NCBI GenBank assembly: GCA_016292545.1
Contig: JAEDIG010000008.1
Span: forward strand, 1 to 38,410
Source of the DNA: Bacteroidaceae bacterium
Lineage (GTDB): Bacteria > Bacteroidota > Bacteroidia > Bacteroidales > Bacteroidaceae
Direction of reading: 5' to 3'
Length of the DNA stretch: 38,410 nt
The position numbers and the translations under genes were made by a program. The notes beneath the pieces are model-generated. The model ran no database searches and was not told the DNA's origin. It worked only from the letters and a program-made list of their open reading frames with translations. Each line of letters opens with the position of its first letter. The stretch's first letter is position 1. Shown one piece after another: positions 23,406-31,916 of the stretch.

Positions 23406-24467
23406 TCATTTGCCTTTTTTGTGCAGAAAAGTGAGCATTGGGTAATGGTCTGAGAGGCTAATTTCGGTGTCAATGTGTGTGGAATGGCTTTCCCAGTCGG
23501 CTGAATGGAAGACATGATCGATGCGTACAAAAAAGCCAATCTGGTTGTAGGAAAGACCAATGCCGAACCCGCTTTCGCGGAAACTGCTGACAAGGCGGTT
23601 GGACAGCATGCGGTGGGTGTAGGATACGGGGGTGTCGTTGAAGTCGCCACACACCAGCATGCTCCGTGTGCTGTGGGCATCCAGAAACTGGCAGAGCGAG
23701 TCCACCTGTGCGCCCCTCACCTTGGCTGCCCGTGCCAGCTTGCCCACCAGCAGGCGGCTGCTCGATTTCACCTTGCTGGTGTTGGGGTCGAGGAGCATGT
23801 CCTTGTACTCTGTCTTCTCGTCCAGGGTGATGCCGTTGCTTTCCAGATGGTTGTTCACAATCATGAGCGTGTCGCCCTGATATTCCACCAGGCAGGCAAG
23901 TGTGCCGTTGCCGGTGCGGGTGCTCCCGATGGGCAGGGGCACGGTGTCGCTGATGATGGGCAGGCGCGAGAGCACACTGCGTCCGTCTTTTTGTACAAGC
24001 TGGTAGTGGAGCGAGTCGATGTGCCGTTTGGCCTCGGGCGTCTGGAGCGTTGGGGCGGCCACTTCTTGCAGGCACACGATGTCGGCATCCGTGTGGCGGA
24101 GGTAGTCCAGCAGCACGTGCGCGTTTTCGCCACCGTATGCGCCAGCCGTGTTGTAGCTCATGAGCAGCAGGCTGCCGTCGGGCACCTGGCGTTTCCATTG
24201 CAGGGGACAGTAATCGAGTACAAAACTGCCCACCAGGGCAATGCCCAGCAGGGGCACCAATGCACAGCGCGGCTTGAATACCAGCCAGAACACCACGAAT
24301 GCCACGTTCACCAGCAGGAAGATGGGAAAGGCAAGCGTGGCAACGGACAGGAGCGGGAATGCAGAAGGGTCGGCCCATGTGCATGCACAGCACACCCACA
24401 GGAACAGAAGCGTAGCCCCATTGGCTCCCATGAACAGGCCGGCCAGCAGTTGTTTCAGCTTGTCCAT
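23406..24467 (-). CDS. Membrane-anchored endonuclease/exonuclease/phosphatase family protein
   Basis: This is a 353-residue protein with three N-terminal hydrophobic segments (about 9-28, 36-62 and 69-85) and an EEP-superfamily catalytic domain exposed to the periplasm or cytoplasm. Motifs seen are LMSYNTAG (102-109), DIVCLQE with metal-binding Glu135, a VVNNHLESN-like strand, VCGDFNDTP, and the C-terminal RIDHVFHS and LSDHYPM with the catalytic histidine. The family includes nucleases, inositol phosphatases and sphingomyelinases. The membrane anchor argues for a phospho-lipid or phospho-ester substrate more than for DNA repair, but this is a guess. It starts three bases after the rhomboid gene stop, so the two form an operon. 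Confidence 0.88.
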   Translation of the reverse strand: MDKLKQLLAGLFMGANGATLLFLWVCCACTWADPSAFPLLSVATLAFPIFLLVNVAFVVFWLVFKPRCALVPLLGIALVGSFVLDYCPLQWKRQVPDGSLLLMSYNTAGAYGGENAHVLLDYLRHTDADIVCLQEVAAPTLQTPEAKRHIDSLHYQLVQKDGRSVLSRLPIISDTVPLPIGSTRTGNGTLACLVEYQGDTLMIVNNHLESNGITLDEKTEYKDMLLDPNTSKVKSSSRLLVGKLARAAKVRGAQVDSLCQFLDAHSTRSMLVCGDFNDTPVSYTHRMLSNRLVSSFRESGFGIGLSYNQIGFFVRIDHVFHSADWESHSTHIDTEISLSDHYPMLTFLHKKGK

Positions 24468-24470
24468 ACG

Positions 24471-25361
24471 CTATCTGCCGCTGGCATTAAAGAGTTTGCG
24501 CTTTTCCTCTTCCGTGAGGCATCCGTAGCCGTGCTTCCTCACTTTTTCAAGGATGCGGTCGATTTCCTGGCTACGCTCCTTTTCGCGCTGGTTGTAGTCC
24601 ATCTCCTGGGCATACTCTCCCTTGTGGATGGTGAAGCGGGGCTTTCGTCGGCTCATGCGGCTGCGCAGGTTGTTCCACCAGTTTTGCCACCAGATGCCGC
24701 CACCCCGCCGGCCACGCCAGTGCAGGATGAGCAGCAGGCCAAAGAGCATGCCGCCCAGATGGGCGAAATGTGCCACGCCGTCGGTGGATCGCATCAGTGC
24801 AGACAGCAGTTCGATGACGGCATAGCCCATGACGAAGAACTTGGCCTTGATGGGTACGGGCAGGGGGAAGATGAACATCCGTTCCTCGGGATAGGTCATT
24901 CCGAAGGCCAGCAGGATGCCATACACGGCTCCCGATGCGCCCACGGTGGTCCACCGGTTCAGGTAGTCGCTGGTTTCCATCAGGATGCCGCCCAGATTCA
25001 CATGGTCGTATGCATCCAGTCCCTGCGAGAGGTAGGAGATGTATTGCACCATTTCCTGCATGAGTCCGGCACCGATGCCGCACACCATATAGTAGACGAG
25101 GAAACGCTGTGGCCCGAAAGTCTGTTCCATGATGCGTCCGAACATCCACACGGCAAACATGTTGAAGAAGATGTGCTCCCATCCGGCATGCAGGAACATG
25201 TAGGACACGAGCTGCAGGGGATGGAAACTGCTGGCCATAAAGAAATGGAGGCCGAAGAGGTCGTTCAGGTCGATACCGTATTGCCTGGCTACATACGATG
25301 CCGCAAAGACGAGGACATTGATGATGAGCAGGTTTTTTGTAATGGGTGGCATATTGTTCAT
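24471..25361 (-). CDS. Rhomboid family intramembrane serine protease
   Basis: This 296-residue polytopic membrane protease cuts substrates within or next to their transmembrane segments. The six-helix core spans about residues 8-215. Visible catalytic features are EHIFFNM (His63, Asn67, oxyanion helix), GASGAVYG (141-148) with nucleophile Ser143, and AHLGGMLFG with His201 as the partner. The C-terminal 80 residues are cytosolic and basic (GRRGGGIWWQNWWNNLRSRM), ending in a charged helical part. The gene is transcribed divergently from HU and leads the rhomboid-EEP pair. Substrates are unknown. Confidence 0.95.
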   Translation of the reverse strand: MNNMPPITKNLLIINVLVFAASYVARQYGIDLNDLFGLHFFMASSFHPLQLVSYMFLHAGWEHIFFNMFAVWMFGRIMEQTFGPQRFLVYYMVCGIGAGLMQEMVQYISYLSQGLDAYDHVNLGGILMETSDYLNRWTTVGASGAVYGILLAFGMTYPEERMFIFPLPVPIKAKFFVMGYAVIELLSALMRSTDGVAHFAHLGGMLFGLLLILHWRGRRGGGIWWQNWWNNLRSRMSRRKPRFTIHKGEYAQEMDYNQREKERSQEIDRILEKVRKHGYGCLTEEEKRKLFNASGR

Positions 25362-25430
25362 ATTCCTTAGAAGATAGGTGCGTTTGTAAAAACTTTGTTG
25401 TCATGAGCCATAAATGGCCTGATTCGGGTG

Positions 25431-25438
25431 CAAAGATA
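25431..25438 (-). promoter_or_regulatory. Putative -7 element of the rhomboid-EEP operon
   Basis: On the minus strand this reads TATCTTTG, a TAnnTTTG match, 69 bases before the rhomboid ATG. The -33 motif is unclear. It diverges from the HU promoter. Confidence 0.45.
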
Positions 25439-25520
25439 TTCATTTTTGCCCACACTGACAGTGTTTTGTGTGGCATATAGCATTATTTTATGCAATTTTG
25501 TGGTTTTTTTCGGAAAAAAA

Positions 25521-25552
25521 CTTGGGTGGTATGGCAAGTTTGCCTATATTTG
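25521..25552 (+). promoter_or_regulatory. Bacteroidota promoter of the HU gene
   Basis: CTTG (25521-25524), 20 bases, and TATATTTG (25545-25552) form a canonical promoter. It is preceded by T7-CGG-A7 (25504-25520), which could act as a hairpin or an A/T-rich upstream element. The leader to the HU ATG is about 50 bases. Confidence 0.8.
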
Positions 25553-25608
25553 CCATGCAAATGAGCAACAAAGAACCATTATAACAAACTTTTTAAACAC
25601 ATTACCCT

Positions 25609-25872
25609 ATGAACAAAAGTGAATTGATTGCTAAGATTGCAGAAGGTTCTGGTCTGAGCAAGACAGATGCAAAAAAGGCTTTGGAAGCCACATTGGAAGC
25701 CATCACTAGCGCCGTCAAGGCGGATGACAAGGTTGCGTTGGTAGGTTTCGGCACGTTCTCGGCCAGTGTGCGTCCCGAGCGTCAGGGCATCAATCCAGCC
25801 ACTAAGGAAGCGATTACAATTCCCGCCAAGAAGATTGTGAAGTTTAAGCCCGGTGCCGACCTCGCAATGTGA
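25609..25872 (+). CDS. HU family DNA-binding protein
   Basis: This 87-residue histone-like protein binds and bends DNA as a dimer and compacts the nucleoid. The helical N-terminal half starts MNKSELIAKIAEGSGLSKTD. It is followed by the HU signature GFGTFSASVRPERQGINP, which leads into the DNA-binding arm with the intercalating Pro (GINPATKE), and IPAKKIVKFKPG at the end. Length and motifs are standard. It has its own strong promoter and a strong terminator, so it is monocistronic and likely abundantly transcribed. The next promoter (argS) starts inside the T-run of its terminator. Confidence 0.96.
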   Translation: MNKSELIAKIAEGSGLSKTDAKKALEATLEAITSAVKADDKVALVGFGTFSASVRPERQGINPATKEAITIPAKKIVKFKPGADLAM

Positions 25873-25895
25873 TATTAATAGTGCTAATGATTGAC

Positions 25896-25922
25896 AAGGA
25901 GAGTATTTGCTCTCCTTTTTTT
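25896..25922 (+). terminator. Rho-independent terminator of HU
   Basis: The stem AAGGAGAG (25896-25903) / CTCTCCTT (25910-25917), a six-base loop TATTTG and a long T-run lie 24 bases after the HU stop. The T-run overlaps the -33 element of the argS promoter. Confidence 0.9.
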
Positions 25923-25952
25923 TGCGCCTTTCGCTGAAAATACGTACTTTTG
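25921..25952 (+). promoter_or_regulatory. Bacteroidota promoter of the argS-envelope operon
   Basis: TTTG (25921-25924), exactly 20 bases, and TACTTTTG (25945-25952) match the consensus fully. The argS ATG follows 43 bases later. The seven genes from argS to the FAD oxidoreductase are co-directional with short gaps or overlaps and show no other convincing promoter. Confidence 0.8.
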
Positions 25953-25995
25953 CAGGCGAATTTCGTTTAAGTTACTTTTTTTATTAATATAAGGT

Positions 25996-27795
25996 ATGGA
26001 AATTGCATCCAAAATAGCAAAAGCCGTACAAGACGGTATACACACATTGTACGCAGCCGAGTTCCCTCTGGACAAGATACAGTTGCAGGAGACAAGGCCG
26101 GAATTTGAGGGGCAGCTCACCCTGGTGGTTTTCCCTTTTCTGAAGACAAGCAAGAAGAAGCCCGAGGACACGGCACGCGACTTGGGCGAGTATCTGATAG
26201 CCAACGTAGCGGAGCAGGTGGTGAAATACAACGTGGTGAAGGGGTTCCTGAACCTTACCATCAATCCCGAGGCATGGGTGAAGCTGCTGCAACACATCCA
26301 GCAGAACCCCACCTATGGCTTTGTGCCCGTGACGGACGAGAGCCCGCTGGTGATGATTGAATACAGCAGTCCCAACACCAACAAGCCTCTCCATCTGGGT
26401 CATGTACGCAACAACCTGCTTGGCTGGGCGCTGGCTGGCGTGATGCAGGCCAACGGAAACAGGGTGGTGAAGACCAACATCGTGAACGACCGTGGCATTC
26501 ACATCTGCAAGAGCATGCTGGCGTGGCTCAAGTATGGCAACGGCGAAACGCCGCAGAGCAGTGGCAAAAAGGGCGACCATCTTATCGGCGACTACTATGT
26601 GGCCTTCGACAAACACTATCGCCAGGAGGTGAAGGACCTTGTGGCGCAAGGCATGGACGAGGAGCAGGCCAAACAGGAGGCCCCCCTCATCAAGGAGGCA
26701 CATGAGATGCTGGTGAAATGGGAACAGAACGATCCCGAGGTGCGCAGCCTGTGGCGGAAGATGAATGAGTGGGTATATGCCGGCTTCGACGAGACCTATC
26801 GCAAGCTGGGCGTGGGCTTCGACAAGATTTACTATGAAAGCGACACCTATCTGGAAGGAAAGGCCAAGGTGGAGGAAGGGCTGGAGAAGGGCCTGTTCTA
26901 TCGCAGGGACGACGGCTCTGTGTGGGCCGACCTCACCCAGGAGGGTCTCGACGAGAAGTTACTGCTGCGTAGCGACGGCACATCGGTCTACATGACCCAG
27001 GACATCGGCACAGCCAAGCTCCGTTTCCAGGATTTCCCCATCGACAAGATGATTTATGTGGTGGGCAACGAGCAGAACTACCATTTCCAGGTGCTGAGCA
27101 TCCTGCTCGACAAGCTGGGATTCAAGTGGGGCAAGGACCTTGTCCATTTCTCATACGGCATGGTGGAGCTGCCCAACGGCAAGATGAAGAGCCGCGAGGG
27201 CACCGTGGTGGATGCCGACGACCTGATAGAGACCATGGTGGCCGATGCGCGCCAGATGAGTGCCGACAAGGTGAACAAGCTGGAGGGCATATCGGAGGAG
27301 GAAGCCGCCGAGATAGCCCGCATTGTGGGCATGGGGGCGCTCAAGTATTTTATCCTCAAGGTGGATGCACGCAAGAACATGCTCTTCAATCCGGAAGAAA
27401 GCATCGACTTCAACGGCAATACGGGTCCCTTCATCCAGTACACCTATGCCCGCATCCGCAGCATCCTGCGCAAGGCAGCCGAGCAGGGCATCGCCATTCC
27501 CGACCAGCTGCCCACCGACATAGCGCTGAGCGAGAAGGAAATCAGCCTTATCCTGCACCTCAAGGGATTTGCCCAGACCGTGCGTCAGGCCGGACAGGAC
27601 TATAATCCCAGCTGCATTGCCAACTATTGCTACGAGCTGGTGAAGGAATACAACCAGTTCTATCACGACTTCAGCATCCTGCGTGAACCCAACGAGCATG
27701 TGAAGCTGGTGCGTCTGGCCCTTTCGGCTGCAGTGAGCCAGGTGGTGAAGAACGGCATGGGCCTGCTGGGCATCGAGGTGCCCGAGAGAATGTAG
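25996..27795 (+). CDS. argS: Arginyl-tRNA synthetase
   Basis: This 599-residue class I synthetase charges tRNA-Arg. It shows the ArgRS N-terminal additional domain (about 1-105), then the HIGH-equivalent HLGH at 133-136 within SSPNTNKPLHLGHVRNN. The KMSKS-equivalent is KMKSR at 396-400, followed by EGTVVDADDL. The helical anticodon-binding domain with YARIRSILRKAA and the C-terminal MGLLGIEVPERM end typical of the family are present. It is the first gene of a long co-directional series, ten bases before the RNase H gene. Housekeeping function is certain. Its link to the envelope genes downstream is probably only co-transcription. Confidence 0.98.
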   Translation: MEIASKIAKAVQDGIHTLYAAEFPLDKIQLQETRPEFEGQLTLVVFPFLKTSKKKPEDTARDLGEYLIANVAEQVVKYNVVKGFLNLTINPEAWVKLLQHIQQNPTYGFVPVTDESPLVMIEYSSPNTNKPLHLGHVRNNLLGWALAGVMQANGNRVVKTNIVNDRGIHICKSMLAWLKYGNGETPQSSGKKGDHLIGDYYVAFDKHYRQEVKDLVAQGMDEEQAKQEAPLIKEAHEMLVKWEQNDPEVRSLWRKMNEWVYAGFDETYRKLGVGFDKIYYESDTYLEGKAKVEEGLEKGLFYRRDDGSVWADLTQEGLDEKLLLRSDGTSVYMTQDIGTAKLRFQDFPIDKMIYVVGNEQNYHFQVLSILLDKLGFKWGKDLVHFSYGMVELPNGKMKSREGTVVDADDLIETMVADARQMSADKVNKLEGISEEEAAEIARIVGMGALKYFILKVDARKNMLFNPEESIDFNGNTGPFIQYTYARIRSILRKAAEQGIAIPDQLPTDIALSEKEISLILHLKGFAQTVRQAGQDYNPSCIANYCYELVKEYNQFYHDFSILREPNEHVKLVRLALSAAVSQVVKNGMGLLGIEVPERM

Positions 27796-27805
27796 GCAGG
27801 AGAGA

Positions 27806-28252
27806 ATGTCAGAGAAGAAACCGAAACGACAACCGATGGTGAAGGAACCGCTAGTTACGCAGGCACTGTGTGTGGACGCTGCATGCTCGGGCAACCCTGG
27901 CCCCATGGAGTACCGTGGGGTGCATCTGCCTTCGGGCAGGCAGGTGTTCCATTTCGGACCCATCCAGGGCACCAACAACATAGGTGAGTTCCTGGCCATC
28001 GTGCATGGCCTTGCCCTGTCGAAACAGCAGGGATGGAACATGCCCATCTACAGCGACAGTGTGAGCGGAATGGCTTGGGTGCGCAACCGAAAGGCCAAAA
28101 CCACCCTGGCCCGCACGGAAAAGACGGCTCAGGCACTTGACTTGGTGGCGCGTGCCGAGAACTGGCTCAGGGCAAACGGTGTGACGCTGCCTGTGCTCAA
28201 GTGGGATACAGAACAATGGGGAGAGATTCCCGCAGATTTTGGAAGAAAGTGA
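27806..28252 (+). CDS. Ribonuclease H family protein
   Basis: This 148-residue protein has an RNase HI fold that cleaves RNA in RNA-DNA hybrids. Catalytic carboxylates can be placed at Asp24 (CVDAACSGNPG), Glu61 (TNNIGEFLAI), Asp84 (IYSDSVSGMAW) and Asp144 in the C-terminal GEIPADFGRK. The last motif is the usual ending of this short Bacteroidota subgroup. There is no N-terminal hybrid-binding (caulimovirus viroplasmin-like) domain. The gene starts ten bases after argS and overlaps the start of the ABC exporter gene by 37 bases if that gene begins at 28216. An in-frame Met11 is a possible alternative start. Confidence 0.9.
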   Translation: MSEKKPKRQPMVKEPLVTQALCVDAACSGNPGPMEYRGVHLPSGRQVFHFGPIQGTNNIGEFLAIVHGLALSKQQGWNMPIYSDSVSGMAWVRNRKAKTTLARTEKTAQALDLVARAENWLRANGVTLPVLKWDTEQWGEIPADFGRK

Positions 28253-30087
28253 AGGATTTTTATCATGTGATGGGGCCCTATTTCGCCCGCTACAAGAAGT
28301 TTATCGTGGGCACATTCTGCCTGAATGTGCTGGCGGCTGTGTTCAATGTGTTTTCGTTCACGGTGCTGCTGCCCATCTTGCAAATCCTGTTCAAGGTGAA
28401 CACCGAGCGGTTCTCCTTCATACCCTGGCAGGAGGCAGGCATAGGCAATCTGGTGGACGTGGCCCAGAACAACGGGTACTACTATTCTCAGGTGCTCATC
28501 GACACGTATGGCCCTGCCACCACGTTGCTGCTGCTGGGTGTCATCCTTTCTGTGCTCACCCTGTTGAAGACAGGCACCTATTTCGGCGGCTCGGCCATGC
28601 TGATGCCCCTGAGGACAGGCGTGGTGCGCGACATCCGTGCCAATATCTACCGCAAGATTATCCGGCTGCCCCTCTCCTTTTTCAGCGAGGAACGTAAGGG
28701 CGACATCCTCACTCGTGTGAGTACGGATGTGAATGAGGTGGATGCCAGCATCAACTCGTCGCTCGACATGATTGTGAAGAACCCCATTTTCATCCTGGTC
28801 TATGTGGGCACGCTCATTGTCATCAGCTGGAAGCTCACGCTGTTCACCCTGCTTGTGGTTCCCGTATTGGCATGGGGCATCGGGTCGGTGGGCAAGAAGC
28901 TGAAGGCCAAGTCGCTGCTCATGCAGGCCAAACTGAGCGACAGCATGAGCCAGATAGAGGAGACCCTGGGCGGACTGCGCATCATCAAGGCCTTCATTGC
29001 CGAGGACAAGATGCAGCAGCGCTTCGAGCAGGTCAACGATGCCTATCGCCGCATCGCCACCCGTGTGGCCGTGCGCCAGAGTGCCGCCCATCCTGTGAGC
29101 GAGTTTCTGGGCACTGTGATGATTGTGGTGGTGCTGTGGTTTGGCGGATGGCTCATCTTTTCCGGCAAGAACGACATTGATGCCAACCTCTTCATCTATT
29201 ACCTTATTATATTATATACCACCCTGCAGCCCATCAAGGAACTCAGCAAGGCCGGCTATGCCATACAGAAGGGACTGGCCAGCATGGAGCGCATCAACAT
29301 GATACTGTCGGCCGAGAACAATATCCGCGAGCCGGAACACCCACAGGAGATAAAGGACCTGGAAAAGGAGATTACGCTCGAAAACGTGGACTTCCATTAT
29401 GTGGAAGGGCGCCAGGTGCTGCACCATGTGAACCTGACCATAGAGAAGGGGAAAACCGTGGCGCTGGTGGGGCAGAGCGGAAGCGGAAAGAGCACTCTGG
29501 TGGACCTTATTCCCCGCTACCACGATGTGAGTGGAGGCTGCATCCGGGTGGACGGGACAGACATACGCCAGCTCAGCATCCACAGCCTGCGCAGCCTCAT
29601 AGGGAATGTCAACCAGGAAGCCATCCTCTTCAACGACACGATATTCAACAACATCGCTTTCGGAGTTGACCATGCCACACGCCAGCAGGTGGAGGCGGCA
29701 GCCCGCATTGCCAACGCACATGACTTTATCATGGAAAGCGAGCACGGCTACGACACCATGGTGGGCGATCGGGGCTGCAAACTCAGCGGCGGCCAGCGGC
29801 AGCGCATAAGCATTGCACGGGCCATTCTCAAGAATCCGCCCATCCTGATTCTCGACGAGGCCACAAGCGCCCTGGACACGGAAAGCGAACGACTGGTGCA
29901 GGAGGCGCTCGAACGGCTGATGAAGAGCCGCACCACCATTGCCATCGCCCATCGGCTGAGCACCATCAAGTATGCCGATGAAATCTGCGTGCTCCACGAA
30001 GGGGAAATTGTGGAGCGCGGCACCCATGAGGAACTGCTGGCACAGAACGGATATTACAAGCGACTCAACGATATGCAACAATTATGA
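28216..30087 (+). CDS. MsbA-type ABC exporter (lipid A/lipid flippase-like), fused membrane and ATPase domains
   Basis: This is a 623-residue half-transporter that acts as a homodimer in the inner membrane. Six membrane helices span about residues 25-330; an unusually long first periplasmic loop follows helix 1 (FKVNTERFSFIPWQEAG onward). The ATPase domain carries Walker A GQSGSGKST (from about 419), signature LSGGQRQR (about 523), Walker B ILILDEATSALD and the H-loop IAIAHRLST. The order and the downstream lipid-modifying genes favour a lipid or lipid-linked glycan substrate, as for MsbA, but a peptide or drug exporter cannot be excluded. I preferred the ATG at 28216 over the GTG at 28201. 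The stop overlaps the next gene's ATG (ATGA), indicating coupling to the LtaS-like enzyme. Confidence 0.9.
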   Translation: MGRDSRRFWKKVKDFYHVMGPYFARYKKFIVGTFCLNVLAAVFNVFSFTVLLPILQILFKVNTERFSFIPWQEAGIGNLVDVAQNNGYYYSQVLIDTYGPATTLLLLGVILSVLTLLKTGTYFGGSAMLMPLRTGVVRDIRANIYRKIIRLPLSFFSEERKGDILTRVSTDVNEVDASINSSLDMIVKNPIFILVYVGTLIVISWKLTLFTLLVVPVLAWGIGSVGKKLKAKSLLMQAKLSDSMSQIEETLGGLRIIKAFIAEDKMQQRFEQVNDAYRRIATRVAVRQSAAHPVSEFLGTVMIVVVLWFGGWLIFSGKNDIDANLFIYYLIILYTTLQPIKELSKAGYAIQKGLASMERINMILSAENNIREPEHPQEIKDLEKEITLENVDFHYVEGRQVLHHVNLTIEKGKTVALVGQSGSGKSTLVDLIPRYHDVSGGCIRVDGTDIRQLSIHSLRSLIGNVNQEAILFNDTIFNNIAFGVDHATRQQVEAAARIANAHDFIMESEHGYDTMVGDRGCKLSGGQRQRISIARAILKNPPILILDEATSALDTESERLVQEALERLMKSRTTIAIAHRLSTIKYADEICVLHEGEIVERGTHEELLAQNGYYKRLNDMQQL

Positions 30088-31877
30088 ACAGACAAAAATA
30101 TTTTCTCCCCTACATCTTCGTGCTCATCCTGCTGGTGTTCACCATCGGCAGGGCGTGTTTTATAGGCTACAACCATGCCTTGGCCCACATCTCGGTGTGG
30201 GATGCCTTGCAGGCCTGCCGTGTGGGCCTGTTGAGCCACGACCTTACCGTGGCGCTGGTCATGCTGCTCGTTCCGGCTTTGGCCTGGCTGGCGGCTCTCT
30301 GTTGGCCACGGTTCCCGCTTCGGCTTGTGCTTTTGCCCTATTTTTTGCTGCTGGGCGTTGTGGTGGCAGCTGTTGTGGTGGCCGATGCCGTGATGTATGA
30401 GTTCTGGCAGTTCAAGCTCCATGCCGTGGTGCTCAGCTATGCGGCTTCCCCGGAGGGTGCCACCAGCAGTGTGAGCCCCTTCTTCATTCTGGCACGTGTG
30501 TCGGCTGCAGTGGGGCTGTGTGTAATGCTGGCGGCTGGCTGTATCCGGCTCACCCCCAAGCGCATGTCCGTCCCGGACAAAAGGCTTGGGTTGAAGGGAT
30601 TCCTGCTGGTGCTGGCCCTCAATGCCTTGGCCATCCCGTTCACCCATGTGGGCAGTGCCTACTATTCGCCTACGCTGTTTCTCAACCATGCCGCCACCAA
30701 CCCTGTGTATGCCTTCTTCTCCTCTTTTGCGTGGAACAAGCCCTACGGCCAGCGCTTCCACTACCTTTCGGCCGAGGCCAGTGACTCCACGTTTGCCCGT
30801 CTCTATCCCAGCAGCACAGAGGACATCACCGACACCCTGCTCCGTGTGCGCCGCCCTCACATCCTGCTGGTTTCGCTGGAGAGCTTCGGAGGTAAATTCG
30901 TGCGCGAACTGGGCGGTTTGCCCGAAGTGGCCCCCCAACTGGGCCGCCTGATTCCTGAGGGCATCTTTTGGGAACAATACTATAGCAATTCTTTCCGCAC
31001 CGACCGTGGAACGGCCAGCACGCTCACGGGCCATGTGGCCCATCCCGATGTGAGCCTGCAGCGCGACACCGTGCTCCATCCGCTCCTGGCCAGCCTTCCC
31101 CGCACATTGGCCCACGAGGGCTATCACACGTCCTATCTCTATGCCGGCCCCATGACCAACATGGGCAAGCGCAGGTTTTTGGAGGACCTGTCGTTCCAGC
31201 GTCTGCTGGACGACCGTGACTTCCGTCCTGAGGAGATTGCCACGGCATGGGGTGCCGACGATGAGGTTTCCTGCCGCAAACTGTGCGAGCTTGTGGCGCA
31301 GATGGACAGCGTGCAGCCTTCGTTCCTGGCCTGCCAGACCATCAGCAGCCATGAACCCTGGGTGGTGCCCTACCACCGTCTGTCGGACGAAAAGCTCAAT
31401 GCCTTTGCCTACACCGACCATTGCATCGGGCAGCTGGTGGACAGCCTCAAACAGCTTCCGCAATGGGACAATCTGCTGGTCATCATCATCCCCGACCATG
31501 GCTTCCTTTATCAGCAGAGCTATCAGGACCCCGAGTTCTTCCATAGCCCCATGCTGTGGCTGGGCGGTGCCATTGCGGGTCCCCGGCGCATGTCTGTACT
31601 CATCAACCAGAGCGACCTTGCTGCCACGCTGCTGAGCCAGCTGGGCATAGGCCATGACGATTTCCGCTGGAGCCGCAATGTACTGAGCCGCCGCTACACC
31701 TATCCGTTTGTCTACTGCAACTTCCCTGCGGGTATCATGTGGAAGGACGCTACGGGCGTAAGCATCTACGACATTGTGGCCGACCGGCCTATCCTGGAAC
31801 GCCAGCCCGACGGAGGTGAACGAATCCGCCGGGCACAGGCAGTGCTTCAGGCCAGCTATGCCGAGCTGGAGAATTAG
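30084..31877 (+). CDS. LtaS-like sulfatase-fold membrane transferase
   Basis: This 597-residue protein has about five N-terminal membrane helices (1-190) and a periplasmic alkaline-phosphatase-superfamily domain. In LTA synthase and phosphoethanolamine transferases this fold moves a phospho-alcohol group from a phospholipid. Catalytic positions can be matched to LtaS: metal ligand Glu266 (VSLESFGG), nucleophile Thr310 (FRTDRGTAS), SSHEP (422-426) and Asp471-His472 (PDHGF). A short segment near residues 104-112 (MYEFWQFKL) recurs in its neighbour as LYEFWKFKL. It overlaps the ABC exporter gene by four bases. Bacteroidota have no lipoteichoic acid, so a head-group transfer to lipid A, a glycan or another lipid is more likely. 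The reaction is inferred from the family only. Confidence 0.85.
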   Translation: MNRQKYFLPYIFVLILLVFTIGRACFIGYNHALAHISVWDALQACRVGLLSHDLTVALVMLLVPALAWLAALCWPRFPLRLVLLPYFLLLGVVVAAVVVADAVMYEFWQFKLHAVVLSYAASPEGATSSVSPFFILARVSAAVGLCVMLAAGCIRLTPKRMSVPDKRLGLKGFLLVLALNALAIPFTHVGSAYYSPTLFLNHAATNPVYAFFSSFAWNKPYGQRFHYLSAEASDSTFARLYPSSTEDITDTLLRVRRPHILLVSLESFGGKFVRELGGLPEVAPQLGRLIPEGIFWEQYYSNSFRTDRGTASTLTGHVAHPDVSLQRDTVLHPLLASLPRTLAHEGYHTSYLYAGPMTNMGKRRFLEDLSFQRLLDDRDFRPEEIATAWGADDEVSCRKLCELVAQMDSVQPSFLACQTISSHEPWVVPYHRLSDEKLNAFAYTDHCIGQLVDSLKQLPQWDNLLVIIIPDHGFLYQQSYQDPEFFHSPMLWLGGAIAGPRRMSVLINQSDLAATLLSQLGIGHDDFRWSRNVLSRRYTYPFVYCNFPAGIMWKDATGVSIYDIVADRPILERQPDGGERIRRAQAVLQASYAELEN

Positions 31878-31916
31878 TCCCATTCGCTGGCAATATACCA
31901 AATCCCCTTTTGCGAT

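Noticed and set aside
23505..25370. 621-codon plus-strand frame opposite the EEP and rhomboid genes
   Set aside because: It spans two well-supported minus-strand genes and reads as low-information His/Gln/Val-rich sequence.
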